Shown: positions 37,083 through 50,700, counted from the stretch's first letter. The stretch: DNA of 64,000 nt from Dichomitus squalens LYAD-421 SS1 (GCF_000275845.1 NW_006766891.1:366815-430814), one strand, 5' to 3'. Numbers and translations: made by a program. The notes: generated from the sequence alone by a model not told the origin.

Positions 37083-38786
37083 ATGGCTGCCGACAACCGA
37101 ACGTCGAATAGCCTTGCCTACGCTACTGCCCGCGTATCCTACCCCACGAACCTGGCTTCCGCAGAGGACATTCGCAAGTTTGTCGACCTCGAAGCCGAGA
37201 AACGCATACGAGCCATCCAGACCCTCCAGGAGGACATCGCCCATCTCTACGAGCTCCAGAATGCCTTCTCTCCGGTTAACAGACTTCCTAATGAGCTCCT
37301 TGGCCAAGTGTTTTCCTACCTGAAAGGCCCCGGGGGTGAAAATGGAGACCTCATTGACGCCACACACGTCTGCAGGCATTGGCGTGCCGTCGCTACCAAC
37401 GATTCAAAACTGTGGTCCTCGTTCGCCCTCCACAGCTCCCTCGGAGTCGAGGAGTGTCTAGCACGCTCCAGGAACCTACCAATATCCCTCTCACTCGTCA
37501 AACCACCCGATCCCGCTTCTGCGAAGCTCCTTGAGCAGGCTACCCACCGAGTGCGCAACCTCTATGTTGCGATCCCCGAGGCAAGGGCTATTGAAGTGCT
37601 GCTGAGCACGATCAGGAACACGGCACCCCTTTTGGAAGAGTTGCACGTCAAGCATCTCCACTGGAGCCCGTTAGATGAACCACAACGCAAGCGGGGTCGC
37701 CCTGTGCGGATTGGCGAACCACCTCTCTTGTACAGCGAGCGGGCCGACTTCCCATCACTTCGTTCCCTTATCCTCCATGATGTTCCGCCATTTTTCCTTC
37801 CCACCGCTTCATTAGAACATCTCGAGCTCCATATGAACGCGAAGTCCGGGCCCGGGTTCACCAGAAGCCACAGTCTCCCCCCGTTATCCAGGCTCCTGGA
37901 CATCCTTGAAAATTGTCCTCGGCTTCGCGAACTCGACCTTGCTGGCCAATGCGATATGACCAATACGATTGTTGCCCGAGAGCAACCCGTCACTCTGGCA
38001 AATCTCTCGTCGATGTCCCTCATGGTTCAGCCTGCAACGGCTACCGCCTCCATCCTCTCTCACCTCGCCCTCCCTCAGACGGTCAATCTCCACATCAAGT
38101 CCAATCTCCTCCTGGGTGAATTCTTCGGGGACGTCATGAGCACCCTCACACCTCTATCCCCCGCGCTTCATTGGACAGAAGGCCTGCGGCGCCTTCAGCT
38201 GACTTGGGGGACATACCCGTATCGGCTCGAGGCTCACCGCGATCCAAACGACTTCGCGTGCCCTCCCGCGCTGGATTGCCACGTTCGGTGTCGGAATCTT
38301 CTCGCCGACCTGGGGAACGACCTGGGGCACGTCAGCAGCTTCCTCAACGGCTGGACGACTGCGATCAATACTTCTAACGTCGAGGAGCTCGTCCTGTCTT
38401 ACGACGCAGCCCACGGGACCTTTGAGGTTCCCTATCAGCTGCCGGTAGCGCAGTGGTCCTCCCTCCTCCGTGCGTTACCGAACCTCAAGTCTCTTCGCGT
38501 CATCGGGCTCGAGACCCCCAGCGCGGCCACACTGATGCAGGCGCTGGGGAGGGTTGGGACGGAGGTCCATTGTCCGAAGTTGGAGACCCTGGAGTGGATG
38601 TACGTCAAGATTGACGCTTGGCGGGATCTGTGGGATATAGCTGTGGCCCGCTCTGCGGGGGAGCAGTCCACTGAGACGTTCAAGAAGCTGGAGCTTTTCA
38701 GCTGCAGCGGGCTCCAACTTCGGGGCACAGAGTGGGAGAGACTGTTCAACGTCCTAGGTGTTGAGCTTGGTGTCGACGAAGACTGA
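37083..38786 (+). CDS. F-box protein with leucine-rich C-terminus (Agaricomycete F-box-like family)
   Basis: Intronless frame of 567 residues from ATG 37083 (MAADNRTSNSLAYATARVSY). A short coiled segment (LEAEKRIRAIQTLQEDIAHL) leads into the F-box: VNRLPNELLGQVFSYL, then VCRHWRAVATNDSKLWSSFA. The rest contains irregular leucine-rich repeats, such as NCPRLRELDLAGQCDMTN and LPNLKSLRVIGLETPS. This layout (coil, F-box, LRR-like) is a large lineage-expanded family in mushroom-forming fungi. Members may be SCF adaptors, but targets are unknown. It stops at TGA 38784. No Skp1-independent feature is visible. Confidence 0.85.
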   Translation: MAADNRTSNSLAYATARVSYPTNLASAEDIRKFVDLEAEKRIRAIQTLQEDIAHLYELQNAFSPVNRLPNELLGQVFSYLKGPGGENGDLIDATHVCRHWRAVATNDSKLWSSFALHSSLGVEECLARSRNLPISLSLVKPPDPASAKLLEQATHRVRNLYVAIPEARAIEVLLSTIRNTAPLLEELHVKHLHWSPLDEPQRKRGRPVRIGEPPLLYSERADFPSLRSLILHDVPPFFLPTASLEHLELHMNAKSGPGFTRSHSLPPLSRLLDILENCPRLRELDLAGQCDMTNTIVAREQPVTLANLSSMSLMVQPATATASILSHLALPQTVNLHIKSNLLLGEFFGDVMSTLTPLSPALHWTEGLRRLQLTWGTYPYRLEAHRDPNDFACPPALDCHVRCRNLLADLGNDLGHVSSFLNGWTTAINTSNVEELVLSYDAAHGTFEVPYQLPVAQWSSLLRALPNLKSLRVIGLETPSAATLMQALGRVGTEVHCPKLETLEWMYVKIDAWRDLWDIAVARSAGEQSTETFKKLELFSCSGLQLRGTEWERLFNVLGVELGVDED

Positions 38787-39396
38787 ACAAGTAGACAGGC
38801 TTACTCCTCTCATGCAACTTCATCTCGTATCCTCTGAGGTCCAGTTCGACTCTGGGTTATATACCCATGTCTTTCTTCAGGTACTAACCGACACCGTCAC
38901 TCAGTCCCATGTATTGTTTGTGTGCTTTGTATTGCGGGGTGAGTGGGAAGACTGGCAGCCCACCGAAGGTACAGATGAGAAGGCACACTTCACTGACTCA
39001 ACCTACAATTGACTCAAGCGGAGCCACCCACTCACGCGAAAGCATCGCCCAGGAACTAACAGTCGCCTTCGTCAGGCTGTCCCAGTGGCAGGGTGGCGAA
39101 TATGGCCGAAATCAACAGCACATTTACAAGCAAACAAGAGTCGACTTCGTTAAGAGGGGTAAACGTATCGTAACATACCAAGTTCATTGCATGATAGTAG
39201 GGGAATAATACACAACACGACGTCTCGCAGTCCGAATCCAATATCTATCGCACCATCGACTATTGCACAGTGAAGGATACCAGTACACCCGCACCACGTC
39301 TAACCTTCGTCGCGCAAACACACCTAAGTCAAAGTCATCAAGCATTCGCAGGAGAACGTCAAGCGTGAAGTGCGTTGAGAATGAGGAGTCTGGAGT
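38787..39396. other. Convergent intergenic region
   Basis: About 610 bases between the 3' ends of the F-box and PhoD-like genes. No gene, RNA or clear repeat seen. Confidence 0.5.
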
Positions 39397-41965
39397 CTAG
39401 AACCACTTGCTCGGCTTAATGCCGATCTTGTCAAGCATCCCCTTGAAGGATTGCGGGACGAGCGCGCCGATAGATGTAGAGATCTGTAGCTTCACGGGCT
39501 TGCCGAGCACCTCGAGGCTGGGGAACACAACGCGTCAGTCAATACCAGGGGGAAGGAGCACTTGAGTGTACGAACTGGTATGCGGGCTTGCCATCAATCA
39601 TGATCTCAACCCTCACTACAGGGTGCTGGGGATCCCTGGTATCGACCTCAATCGAGGACCTGGTTGGGCAGAGGTCAGGCTGGCACCCACGTCTGATGTT
39701 CAGGGAGAGCGACGGACCACTTATAGTTCCCCTCTCCAATATACTTGATGACCTTCTCCTTCGGAACCTCCACGACATACTGCAACACTTCCTTCGTCCC
39801 ATCCTCAGCCACCAAGACCTCCTCCACCGTCTTGTTCACGATCTCCTCGCTGCGCGGCCGTAGCGTGCGGATGAACGGCACGTAGAACATGCTCATCGGG
39901 CTCGTGGAGATCTCGAGCACGTTGTGGCCATGGTCCCCGCTCTCGTACTCGATCGCCGCGAACTCGTGGCGGTCACCCGAGAGGAGGATCACGTTCGGCA
40001 CAGACTGAAGCGCGCTCAGCAACGTGGCCTTCTCGACGGGGAAGCCCGCCCACGAGTCCGTCAGGGCGTCGTGCGTCCAAAGCGATGTGAAGGGAACGGA
40101 GGTCACGATGAACTTGAACACTGCCGTGTTGTTCACCTGTCAAAGATTGAAACTCATGTAAGACATGGAAAGCGCCACAGGAATGGAACCAGAGCGCACC
40201 TTGCCAAGCCAGTTGTACAGTGCTCCGAGCTGCTGGTCACCAAGCATCGTGTGCGTCGTGGGGTCCTCGGAGGTGATATCGGAACGGTATCGGCGGGTGT
40301 CCAAGACGAAGAATGCCGCATCGCCGTAGCGGAAATCGTAGTAGTACTGACCCTCAGCAGGGGAGTCGTAGTTGGCATTCGCATTGTATAAGCTGAAAGC
40401 ATCCGCAGCGTTAGGGAAGGGCTCTTGCGAGCTATTTCCTTGGCCGACGAAGTTGTTTATGATCTGCAGAATCGTGAGCGACAGCGCGCACGCAGGGAGC
40501 TCCATCATTCCTCACCTCATGATCGTCGTACGTGTGGAAGATGGCTGAAACTCTGATCAATCACAGGATTGGAAGCTCGGAGGATGCAGGGAACTCACGC
40601 AATCGCTCGTAGACTTTACGGAAGCTCGGACTGTTGTAATTGCGGCGGTAGAGACGGCGGTAAGCCTCTATGTCGTTGCCGAAGTACACAGGCACATCCG
40701 CATAAATGAAATCACCCATGAAAACCATGAACTCCGTCGGTGGAGCAGGCTTCTCAACAGCTGTTGCCGCCACGGGAGGAATCACATCGGAAGCAGGAGC
40801 GGGAGAAGTAGTATTCTCGGACGAGGCGATACTAGTGGTCGCAGCTGCCTCAACAGTAGAAGACACGCTTTCGGACAGACTAGACACAAGGGGGCTGGAC
40901 GATGAGATAGCTTCTGGCTTGGAAGGCCAGAGATAGTCGGCAAGGAGGTCCAAACCCTTGATTCTACGTGCCTGCAGGGGCGCGTAGGGGAAGTTGGGGG
41001 TCATGCATGAAGAGGCAATGAAGCGGAAGTGGGAACCGCTGTGGAGACGCGAATCAGGGAAGGTGCGGAAGCGTATGGGCTCGGCTGGGTAGGGAAGGAC
41101 GGTAATGTTGGCATCATTGACGTCCTCAAAGCGGTCTGCAGGGCCAGTAAGCTAAAGCGACACATACGCGGTAAGGGTGGATGACATACATTCGTAGGTC
41201 GTAGTCGGCCATAGGCCAGTCAGACGAACAGTTTGCACCCAGTCGTTCTCAGCGGTCAGGTTTGCAATAGGGCCCTCGCGCCATGCCTGGGGGCTAGACT
41301 TGACCTGACGGTAGGAGAGGCGAACGAGGTTCTCAGTAGAGTTGGCCGAAGGGGGGTAACGGACGACAATTTTAGCTGCATCTGGTGTGAGAGCGCCGAC
41401 GCGAGTGTAAACGACGCCTGACGCGTCGTCAAAGTAGGGGACAGCGAGAAATTCGATAACAGCAAACAGGAGGATGGTGTTGATAGCGAGGTTCGCGAGG
41501 CGAAGTGCGCGGACGGGCGAAGGGACTGAGAAGATGACCGTAGAGAGCGCAGACTTCCACTGGCGCGCGGTGTCATGGTCAGGGGTGATGGACGTTGAAC
41601 GAGAGCAGACATCACTCACATCAAGGGGCTCGGGGACAGATACAACAGCGGTAGTTTCGACTACAGCAACGTCGGTGACAATATCGCCGTTCTCTTCCGG
41701 TTTCTCCTCCTGGACAGCGACGATCTCTTCCTTGACCACGGCGACTCGATTGAAGAGGGGTGTGGAGAAATAGGATGTCGCGACATAGAGAATATAGAGG
41801 ATAGGAATCAGCCACTTTGCTTCGCTTTTTGGGACCTGCGAAGGGGGTTAAAGAGGATATCTGAGCGCGGGGAGGGAGAAGACTGACGACTTGGAGGAAG
41901 AGATAGACTACAATACGGTATAGAGTAGAGACGGCGGAGCTAGCGGTGGCCAGGGTGGCCGACAT
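39397..41965 (-). CDS. PhoD-like metallophosphatase with N-terminal membrane segments
   Basis: Predicted phosphodiesterase/alkaline phosphatase D-type enzyme. ATG 41963-41965 starts MSATLATASSAVSTLYRIVV with a hydrophobic stretch. Splicing over an intron (about 41837-41890) gives KSEAKWLIPILYILYVATSY, a second hydrophobic segment, and a third lies further on (LAINTILLFAVIEFLAVPYF). The catalytic part shows FMVFMGDFIYADVP, DDHEIINNFVGQG, DAAFFVLDTRRYRSD and NVILLSGDRHEFAAIEYE: the GD, DDHE, and GD-H-E metal-ligand motifs of the PhoD family. It ends GIKPSKWF at TAG 39397. The catalytic domain is therefore held at a membrane. Its substrate is unknown. About eight introns. Confidence 0.85.
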
Positions 41966-42362
41966 TGTATATTCAGGGCCTGTCGTGTCGCGGTCGTATG
42001 TGCTGGTCGGAGGGGAGATGGAGGAGGGGGGGGGAGCGGGGGGTGATGTCAAGGTGGGCTGGACGCGGTGGTGCTGGGCTCGCGTGGCCCCGTTGCGGTT
42101 CTCGATCCGGACGGATTGCAACCGCCCAACCGCGGACACTCCCATCGCCATCTCCTCCCGACGGTCATCGTCTTCGTCTTCTCCTCGCCCCCACCTCACG
42201 ATATCTTATGTGTTTCTAACGGTCTCTGCATGTCCACCATCTCCGCCGTCTACAGTACCCCCCCTCTCTGAACGTCTCCGACGTCCTCGGCCAGGTTGAT
42301 TAACGCGGCACTCGCGCCCTTTTCCCGCCGGTCCTCACACTCACTACTGCACACCCGCCATC
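41966..42362. other. Divergent promoter region PhoD-like / formin
   Basis: About 400 bases between two genes that start in opposite directions. It contains a short G run (about 42029-42040) and CT-rich tracts before the formin ATG. No gene. Confidence 0.5.
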
Positions 42363-45300
42363 ATGGAGACTCTCTTTGGAAAACGCAAGAATAGACCCCG
42401 CCAATCCTCCATCGCTGCCCAGGAGGGCAACGAACGTTTGCGCCCTACCTCTAGTGCTTCTGTCGCCACTTCCCGCTCAGAATCCACTCGCGGCTCTCGC
42501 TATGCCGCTTCTATATCTCCCTTCGAGCCTCACCATCACCACCTCTCCAATCTGTACAAGCATACCTCCCCGACAGAAGAGTTCAACTTCACCCGCCCGG
42601 AGAATGACGAGGAAATTGAGGTCCTCTTCGAGAACATCATGCGCATGCGCGGGCTGGACGACATCCCCCACCTTTCCATCGAGCAGAAGTGGCACATCGT
42701 ATACAACGACGAACAGATGCGCTGGGGTGAGGAACGCAAGCGCGAGGAGCAGGCTCGCAAGCAGACAGAGTCAGGCCAACCCGCTGCATTCGTCGAGGGC
42801 ACTCCGGAGTGGTACATCAAGAAGTTCATGGATCGGACCATCACCCCCAAGCAAGCATCGAGCTTGCAAGTGTCCCTGCGAAGCAAGGAGATGAGGTTCG
42901 TGCCCCTGACATATTACATCTGCTGCTTGACCCACAGGCGCTCTCGGCTTCGCAGCTGGTTTCGGCACTTTGTTGAGTTACAGGGAACCTCCGTACTCGG
43001 GCAAGCGCTCCAGAATATTAGCCGTAAAGGGGTACAGAGGTGAGTCCAGTAACACATCATACAGTTCAACATCTCAATATCAGAACAGGCGGAAGGAGGA
43101 CATCGAGTTGGAGAATGAGATAGCGAAATGCCTCAGGCAGATTTTCAATCACCACGTACGTTCTGTCTTGTTTAACCCTCGCCCATGTATACTCATAAAT
43201 TTACCTAGTTCGCCGCGAACGACGCCCTCGGCCATCCTACGATCTTGACCCAAGTAGCGTCCGCCCTCAACACTCCACACCTACCTACCAGGAAGCTCCT
43301 ATTGGATTTACTGTCTTTCGCGGAATACCACAACGATGGCCAATATCACAATATGGTCGTCAGCGCGCTCGAATCCCTCAGCGCCGCCAACAACGAGGCC
43401 GGGAACCCATACGCGTTCTGGTTCAAGTCGCTAGAGAGTGCTCTCGCGGGCAGAGGAAGGATGGGCACGCTCGTCGGCGCGAGCGACGAGGTCAAGCGAC
43501 ATGGCGGTATGGATACCTCGCTGAACGACTACACGGTGCGTGCCCGTCCCTCTCCCGCCCTCTAGGCACCAACGTCCCCCAACTCATTCGTATGTCCCCG
43601 TAGCTCGCGAACGTCATCTTCATCAACGCAATCATGGAGCACATCGACGACCTCGACATCCGCGTGCACCACCGTGCGCAAATGGAGGCCGCGGGCCTGC
43701 AGAGCATACTCGAACACTGCCGCTCGTACGGCGTCGCGGTCATCGACAAGCAGCTCCAGATACTGCAGGCCCTACTCGACGACGACGAGGCGAAGCTCAA
43801 GGAGCGCGTCGACCAGGAGATCCTTAAGGACCTCGCGAACCCGGAGGACGTCTACAACGCGCTCCGCGCCAAGACGGCCGACTCAAAGGCCAAGGACCAC
43901 TTCTTGTCCATCATGCAACACCTGCTGCTCATCCGCGAGGAGGGCCCCGCGCTCGGGCACTACTACCAACTCATCGACTCGCTCGTCGCCGACGTCGTGC
44001 TCGACAAGAAGCTCGTCGGGGCCGAGCAGCGCCTCGGGCAATCGGTCGAGCGCATTATTGCGCAGTTCAACGAGGCGGACCGGCACCAGTACCTCGAGGA
44101 CGAGCTCGTCAAGGCGAACGCCGCCGCACTGCGCTTCCGCCTCGAGAAGGAGGCGCTCGAAGAGGAGGTCGCGCAGGGCGAGGGCGGGCTCGTCGGCTCG
44201 CTCAAGAGCAAGGTCGCGCGGCTCGAGGAGAAGCTGGCTATCTCGCGCGAGAACACGCAGAAGCTTCAGGGCCAGATGGAGGTGCAGAAAGCGGGCTATG
44301 AGGAGCAGATCGCCCAGCTGGAAGCGCAGATCATGGAGCTCTTCCGGATGCTCAAGGAGGTGTCGAAGGGGGTGGGCAAGATCATTGACCACGCGAACGC
44401 CGGCGGTATGGACCGCAAGACCCTCATTGATACGCTCGAGAAACACTTCCAGCGCGACAAGACGATCAGCATCCTTGAAGGTCGAAACAAGCGTGGCGAG
44501 GGCGAAGCTGGGGACGGGACTGGAGATGAAGAGACCCCGAAGAAGAGTGGCAGCTTACGCAGAAATCAGCCCTCGACAAGAGGGCGGAAGCCGTCGCGCA
44601 TGGAGAGGATCTCGGAGGCTCAGAACGGACGTTCGTCTCAGTTCATGGATGCAGACGATGAGATCGAGCAAGAGCAGATTCAGCAGCAGATTGCCGAAGG
44701 CGCTATGGTTTGTGTGCCGCCCATTGATCTCGCCGTGTACTCAACAGTCCTTGCAGATCAACGTGCGCGATGGGGCGTCTTCAAGCCCAAGAAGCGCTCG
44801 AACGCCTTCAAAGAGGAATAAGAATCTTCCCAGGACACCTCTTGGTAGTGCGTGATTCCCTTTTCGAGGATCTCAGTATCTCTTAGCTCAAGTTCTTGCA
44901 GCTCATTTCGTTCCCGACTCGGATGCTCGTAGCGTCTCGCTGGCCGAGACGACAGACGAATTCGATGGCGATAGCGAGTTGCGTAGGTCAGGTTCGACGC
45001 GTAGCGTCTCCTCTAATCAGACGACCGAGGCGACATCGGTCAGTTCAAATTTGTCAGTAGACACGAACGGGAAGGACTCGCCCGATCAGCCTCAATCTCT
45101 GGCAGAGCAGCTACGGAGACATCTCACTAAGAGAGGCCGTCCACCGTCTATGCCCAGTCCGCTCAATTCACCTATTCCCGAGGAACCTGTTCCTCCCCTC
45201 CCTCCGCCTCCTCCTCCGCCGCCAGAGGCTGCTGTTGCTCCCCCAGGTCCCCCTCCACCGCCGCCGCCGCCGCCGCCACCACCACCACCACCTCCTCCTC

Positions 45301-47531
45301 CTCCCCCAGGTGCCAAAGGCATGTTTGGCGGAGCCCCCCCGCCTCCGCCACCACCCCCAGGCGCCCCGCCACCACCGCCTCCTCCCCCAGGAGGCAGAAT
45401 CCCCTCAGCACCATCTTCAGGCCCTGGCTCGGCGCGCACGTCGCTGCTGGGCTCGAACATCCAGAACCTGCTCGCGGCGCGCAAAGACATGTCGATCACG
45501 CCGAGTACGAAGATGAAGCAGCTGCAGTGGGACAAGCTGCCACTGCAGCAGGCAGAGAAGACGGTGTTCAAGGAGCCGACAAGGGAGGACGAATGGGTGA
45601 AGAAGCTCCAGTTGGACGGCGTGTGGACGGAGATGGAGGAGGACTTCAAGGCGAAGCAGCTCGTCATCAACTTGATGGGTGTGTGCAGAACGACTTGTGA
45701 TCTCACCGGTGTGGATGTACTCACGAAGTCATACAGCGAAGCAGAAACGCGCGGAGCTCAAGTCCGTGCTCGACCCGCAAACCAAGAAGCGAGTCGGTGA
45801 GTAGAGTCAGCAGGATAGGTACTCATCGATCCACTCACGCCCTTGTGCAGAGATTCTCATCCAGACCGTCAAGAAGTTACAGCCCGAGGAGCTCGCTCTC
45901 CGCATTCGCGACTTCGATCAGGAGGTCTGCACTCAGGTGTTCCTGAGCGAGCTAAAACCCGTGCTCCCCAATCCAGAGCAGGTCAGTGCTTCTGCTTTGC
46001 TCGTTTCCAACGAGGACTTACGTACTGCTCATTAGGTGGGAAAGCTCAATGTCTACCGCAACGCGGAACCCGAAGAGCTTGCAGGCTTGCATCCCTCAGA
46101 TCGACTCATGGTTCAGCTTATCAAGATCGACCGGCTTGGGCCTCGCATAGAAGGCATGTTGTACAGATGCGTCTTCGATGAGACGTGGAGCCTCCTCGAC
46201 GATGTGAGTGCTACGTATGATTGGAGTTTTGCTTCCGTTGCTAACTTCAAGGCAGAGCGCGCGCAAGCTATCACAAGCCGGGAAATCGCTCCTAGAGGCC
46301 AAACACTTCAAGGAGTTACTCAGTGTGAATACTTTACGCATGTCTCCATAACTGAGGACAAAAGCTGACTTCCTTGGTTAGTTGATTCTACTGATAGGTA
46401 ACTACATGAACGGCACCGGTGTCAAAGGTGGCGCGTTCGGTTTCCGTGTCAGCAGTATCAACAAGCTTGTCGACACCAAGTCCCTACACAACACTACGCT
46501 CCTTCACTTCCTCGAGAGGACAGTTGCGAAGCACTTCCCTGATATGGAGGCCTTCCTAGACGAACTTGCTGCGCCCGCCGAAGCGTACAGAGGTGAGTTG
46601 TTCAGCATTGTCGTTGGATCTTCAAATACGTGTCTCACAACCGGACAGTCAACTTGCAGGACGTCCGGAAAAGTCTTGGCGAATTGCGAGAAGGCCTGAA
46701 GAAGATTCGCAAGGAGCTAACTGATCACTTCTCCAATATGGATATGAACGACAAGTATGGCAAGCAGATGTGGTCCTTCGTGGGCAAAGCGACTAGTCAA
46801 TTGGAGGATCTTGTCGATGACGTCAACCATGCCGAATCCACCTTCTCCGAGGTCGTCAAATATTACGGAGAGGACGAGAAGAACATGAACTCCGCTGAGT
46901 TCTATGGTATCTTTAAGACTTTCGTGACTTCTTATAAGGTTTGTCACTCCCGATTGCATCATTTGCACGCTCCTCATCCCGTCCGCAGAAATGTCGGTCG
47001 GAAAATATATCGATTCAAGAGGAACGCGAAGGGGTGGAGAAGCGCAGGCAGGCAGCGGAAGATGCCCGAGCCAACAAGCTCAGGCAACAGGAGATTACCC
47101 CGAACCAGACTGAGGAAGACACCGCCGCGCTAGATAACCTACTGGCGAAGCTGCGGAACGGAGATACCGTCGGCCGCAAAGCTCGTCGGACACGGAAGAG
47201 CGGCGCAGCACGACAGACGAATGCACCACTCACCCTCAACACGGATGTCCTCCTCACCGCCAAGTCGGGCGACGAGACCGTCGACATCGCCCGCGACATG
47301 CTTATGCGTCTCAAGTCGGACGGTTTTGACGCCTTGACGCCGTCAACACCGACAGTTGCAAGCATGCGGAGGTCGAGACGAAAGAGGGACTCCGAGGGAG
47401 TGGCAGCATTGGCTGCGCTGGAGGAGAGCATATCGCCGGGCGGGATCTCGCGAGAAGACTCTGAATCCTCCCAACCCTCGGTCACGTTGGACTCAATAGA
47501 AGAGCATCCTACCCCTACAGATTCTGGTTAG
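42363..47531 (+). CDS. Diaphanous-type formin (Bni1/SepA/Cdc12 class)
   Basis: Actin nucleator for polarised growth and septation, activated by Rho GTPases. ATG 42363 starts METLFGKRKNRPRQSS. The GTPase-binding/FH3 region covers about 42590-44450 (EIEVLFENIMRMRGLDDIPH, TRKLLLDLLSFAEYHNDGQY, FINAIMEHIDDLDIRVHHRA) and ends in a coiled coil (SLKSKVARLEEKLAISREN). The FH1 domain is an extreme proline tract at about 45187-45410, with runs of up to 20 prolines. FH2 starts at TPSTKMKQLQWDKLP and includes LILLIGNYMNGTGVKGGAFG, FRVSSINKLVDTKS and HFPDMEAFLDELAAP. A basic/acidic DAD-like tail follows to TAG 47529. The junction between about 44700 and 44905 is unclear: the frame of the coiled-coil exon ends at 44821, and I prefer an intron at about 44762-44902. 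At least ten introns. Confidence 0.92.
45187..45411 (+). repeat. CCN-rich proline-codon tract (FH1 of the formin)
   Basis: Imperfect CCT/CCG/CCA repeats coding for polyproline interrupted by G/A. The tract is prone to length change by slippage and to assembly error. Confidence 0.85.
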
Positions 47532-47760
47532 CTGTATTGTGGACCATGGCTCCGTTTACCACACGCATGTTGTATACCCGCGACATTGTATAGCTTATTG
47601 CTCTCGACATTGCTGCTTAGTTCTTCTCTTAGTCTACATCTGTACTTCCATTCACATTTCCTGTCTCCCTCATCTCGCCGAATCGGTGTAAGCACAGTGA
47701 ATCGTTTGGCCAAGATGCCATACAACAATGAAAGCGAGACTACGCTACGAGACGGGCCCT

Positions 47761-50700
47761 TCAGAGTTTCGAACCATGTTCGTTCAGCCATTGAGTCAAC
47801 TCTCCCGTGGAACGCTAGTCATGCTAGTCAGCAAGGTAGTGCGGCATGGATCTCAGGAGTGCATACCTTCACCCATGCCGCACGAGCCTTGATCGAGTCG
47901 AGGGTTTGCTTGAGCGCCATATCGAACTTGGACGTGTCTTTGCCCTGCAATCAAATATTGTTTGATCAGACCGTTCGATACTCGAGGGGATACATACCTT
48001 GAAAAAGGCTGATGTCTCTTCGTAGTCTTTTTCGGAAGACAGCCCCGTAAAGCAGATCTATGGAACGAGAAGTCAGTTATGCTTGGGTCTGCTTAGAGGC
48101 GCAATTTCCTACCTCGGTCCATCGGATGAGGCCGAAGTTACCAGCGTAACGCTTCTCAAACTGAATCGACAAAGTTGGTCAGCCCAACTACTACCCATCA
48201 GGATGAAGGCCACTCACGGTCGCAAAGTGCTCCTTGAACTTTTCCGCCACGAACTTCCTAGTCACGAAATTGCGCTGCAAGCCACCAGCAAAGTAGAACG
48301 TGTCTTGATCACGGGCCTCGTTCAAGATGAACTGGAAAGTCTCTTCCGCAAGCCCCAGGTCCTTGCTGGCACCCATTGCCCTCATTGCTGAGAGGCCTTG
48401 GTAGGGGTTCTTAGGTGCTAGAACAATGCGCTTGATAGCCTCCCACTCCAATCGGCCACCTTCGCGGACAGCCTAGTGATGTACGATGAATCAAGTCCTT
48501 CTGCGAAGGTCCACCGGTGGTACTCACGGTCCTGAATACCACGCCGGTCAAGTCGCTGGGTATCTTGGAGTCGTCTCCGGTCTTCAGGAAGTGATCAAAG
48601 CGACTGGTAAGTTCCTTCACGACCCTGACGTTCGTCCAACGTGAGTGGAGATTACGAGTAACGTCCCGGACGTTGAGACGCACCAAGGATCACCTGCATC
48701 GGCAGCTTGCTCAATCGCTGTGGTCCGAAGCTGCTGGACATCATACGTGTCGGAGTCGGAATACTGGAACCCATGCTGCTTGACCAGTGGGACGAACAGT
48801 TCCTGCAAATGGTCGTCAGCGACGATTCTACAGGGCTGACTTCCTATTCCCCACCCTCCTGAGAGCATTCAGCTGATCTACAACCTGGTTGTTCTCATAC
48901 CATGTTGAAACGATGGAAGAGATGTTAGTAGCGATGGCGCTCCAGACCAAGTCTGTAGCAGACACGCAATGGTAAGTAATATGTACACCAAGAACACAAA
49001 AAATACGCACGCTCTTTCTCGTTCTTCAACGCGCTGATCAGCTCTAGAGCGCTACTCACAGGCGCATAGCCCGCCTTTGCGAGGGCGAGTGCGTCGAAAA
49101 CGAGGCCAATCCTGTCAGACAGCGAGAACGGAGAGTTCTCAGCCACTGCCTGCTGTCCAAGCTCGGCAAGTCGCTCAGGGGGGTATTGAGTCGCATCTGT
49201 ATGCAAATCATGAGGACGCCGTCGAACATAAGGAAGGTTACCCACAGAAGCCCGTAGTGTCAGCGTTGAGCTTGTATGGCTTGCTCGTATCCAGTGGGAT
49301 GAACTTTTCACGCTCGTTCAAGAGAATGTCCCTGTTGATCACCGCTTTGCCGTCTGAACCGACAGTAAGCAGGTTCACAGGAATGGTCCTAACTAACGGT
49401 CAGGTCATTCATGCTATAGCCAGCTATTCGCCCTCACCAGATCGTCTCGTTATCCTTAGGATCGGCCGGACCTGTCTCTAGGAACCTATCCTGCCTCAAC
49501 TGAATACCGCCTTCCTTCTCGGTAACCGTGACGACCGGGTAGCCGATCTAACCCGGGAGCTTGCATTAGACACCGCGTATAGGAGGTCTGTCCACCTCAC
49601 CTTCTTCACCCAATTGTCCATCATTTTGGGGATGTCCAGGTCTGAAGCATATAGCGTTAGAGGAATGCAGAAATTACGATTGGGACCAAGTACCTGTTGC
49701 AGCTTGGATGCCCTCCCAAAGGTCTTTCGTGACACTGTTCTTGTAAGTATGCTTCTTGAGGTATATGGAGACCCCTTTGAGGAATCGGTCCTCCCCGACG
49801 TAACTCGCCAGCATGTTGAGCACTGTAGTGTTGTCACCTGCTGCATTCTCGCAACCCACCGTTATTGGTCACCTACCTGAGGCTGCCTTCGCATATGAGA
49901 GAGAATCGAATATCTATGCCGAAAGTCATCTAGCAATAGCATGGTTGATTAGTGATCAGCAGTATCTTACCTGGTTGATCATATTCGCATCAGGACACTC
50001 CACCTCGATGGGATGTGAAGAAAGCTTGGCATCCAACGAACGAGCTCGGAAGAAGTTCGTGGTCAAGAACTCGGAGTCCAATTTCCACTCCGGGAACACC
50101 CTACCACCACCACCTTTAGTATGGGCTCATATGTGCGTGTGTAGGACGCAACTTGTCTGTGAACGACTTCGTAAGGGCCAAAGCATTGATCGAGGAATAA
50201 CCACAACGTACCAAGAATGATTTTCTCCCCCATCTGTGAATATCGAAGGCATGTCAGGTTTGTGCGCTATCATATCAAAAAAATGACCTCACAAGTGTTG
50301 CGAAGCCTGGTCTGAAGCATTAGCTCGTTGAAGTATCTTGCGGCGAAGAACAATACCCACCTTCGTTCAAGTAGAGATTATCCCACCACTCCATCGTTGT
50401 GATGTTGCCGAACCTGACGGCCAGTTACATCTCATACTAGTCTCGGGAAGTCCAAGAAAGCTGACCACATATGTGCGACCTCGTGGCTTTGAGTAGTCGC
50501 AATGTTCTGCTTGGAGTGGATGTCTGCAGAGGCTGGATCTAACAAGAAAGCGGTGGTCCTTCCGGTAATCAGGCCCTGAAGAGCAGAAATTAATTTGCCT
50601 ACTCGATCGTGAAGACCTTGTGGTATACCCAATTCTCCATTGCACCTGACCATCAGATTTAGTTTTCTCGATGTGATAGCGTTGTTACCATCTCCATAAG

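Noticed and set aside
43674..44855. 393-codon R/S/T-rich frame
   Set aside because: A shifted frame of the formin coiled-coil exon; low complexity and no homology.
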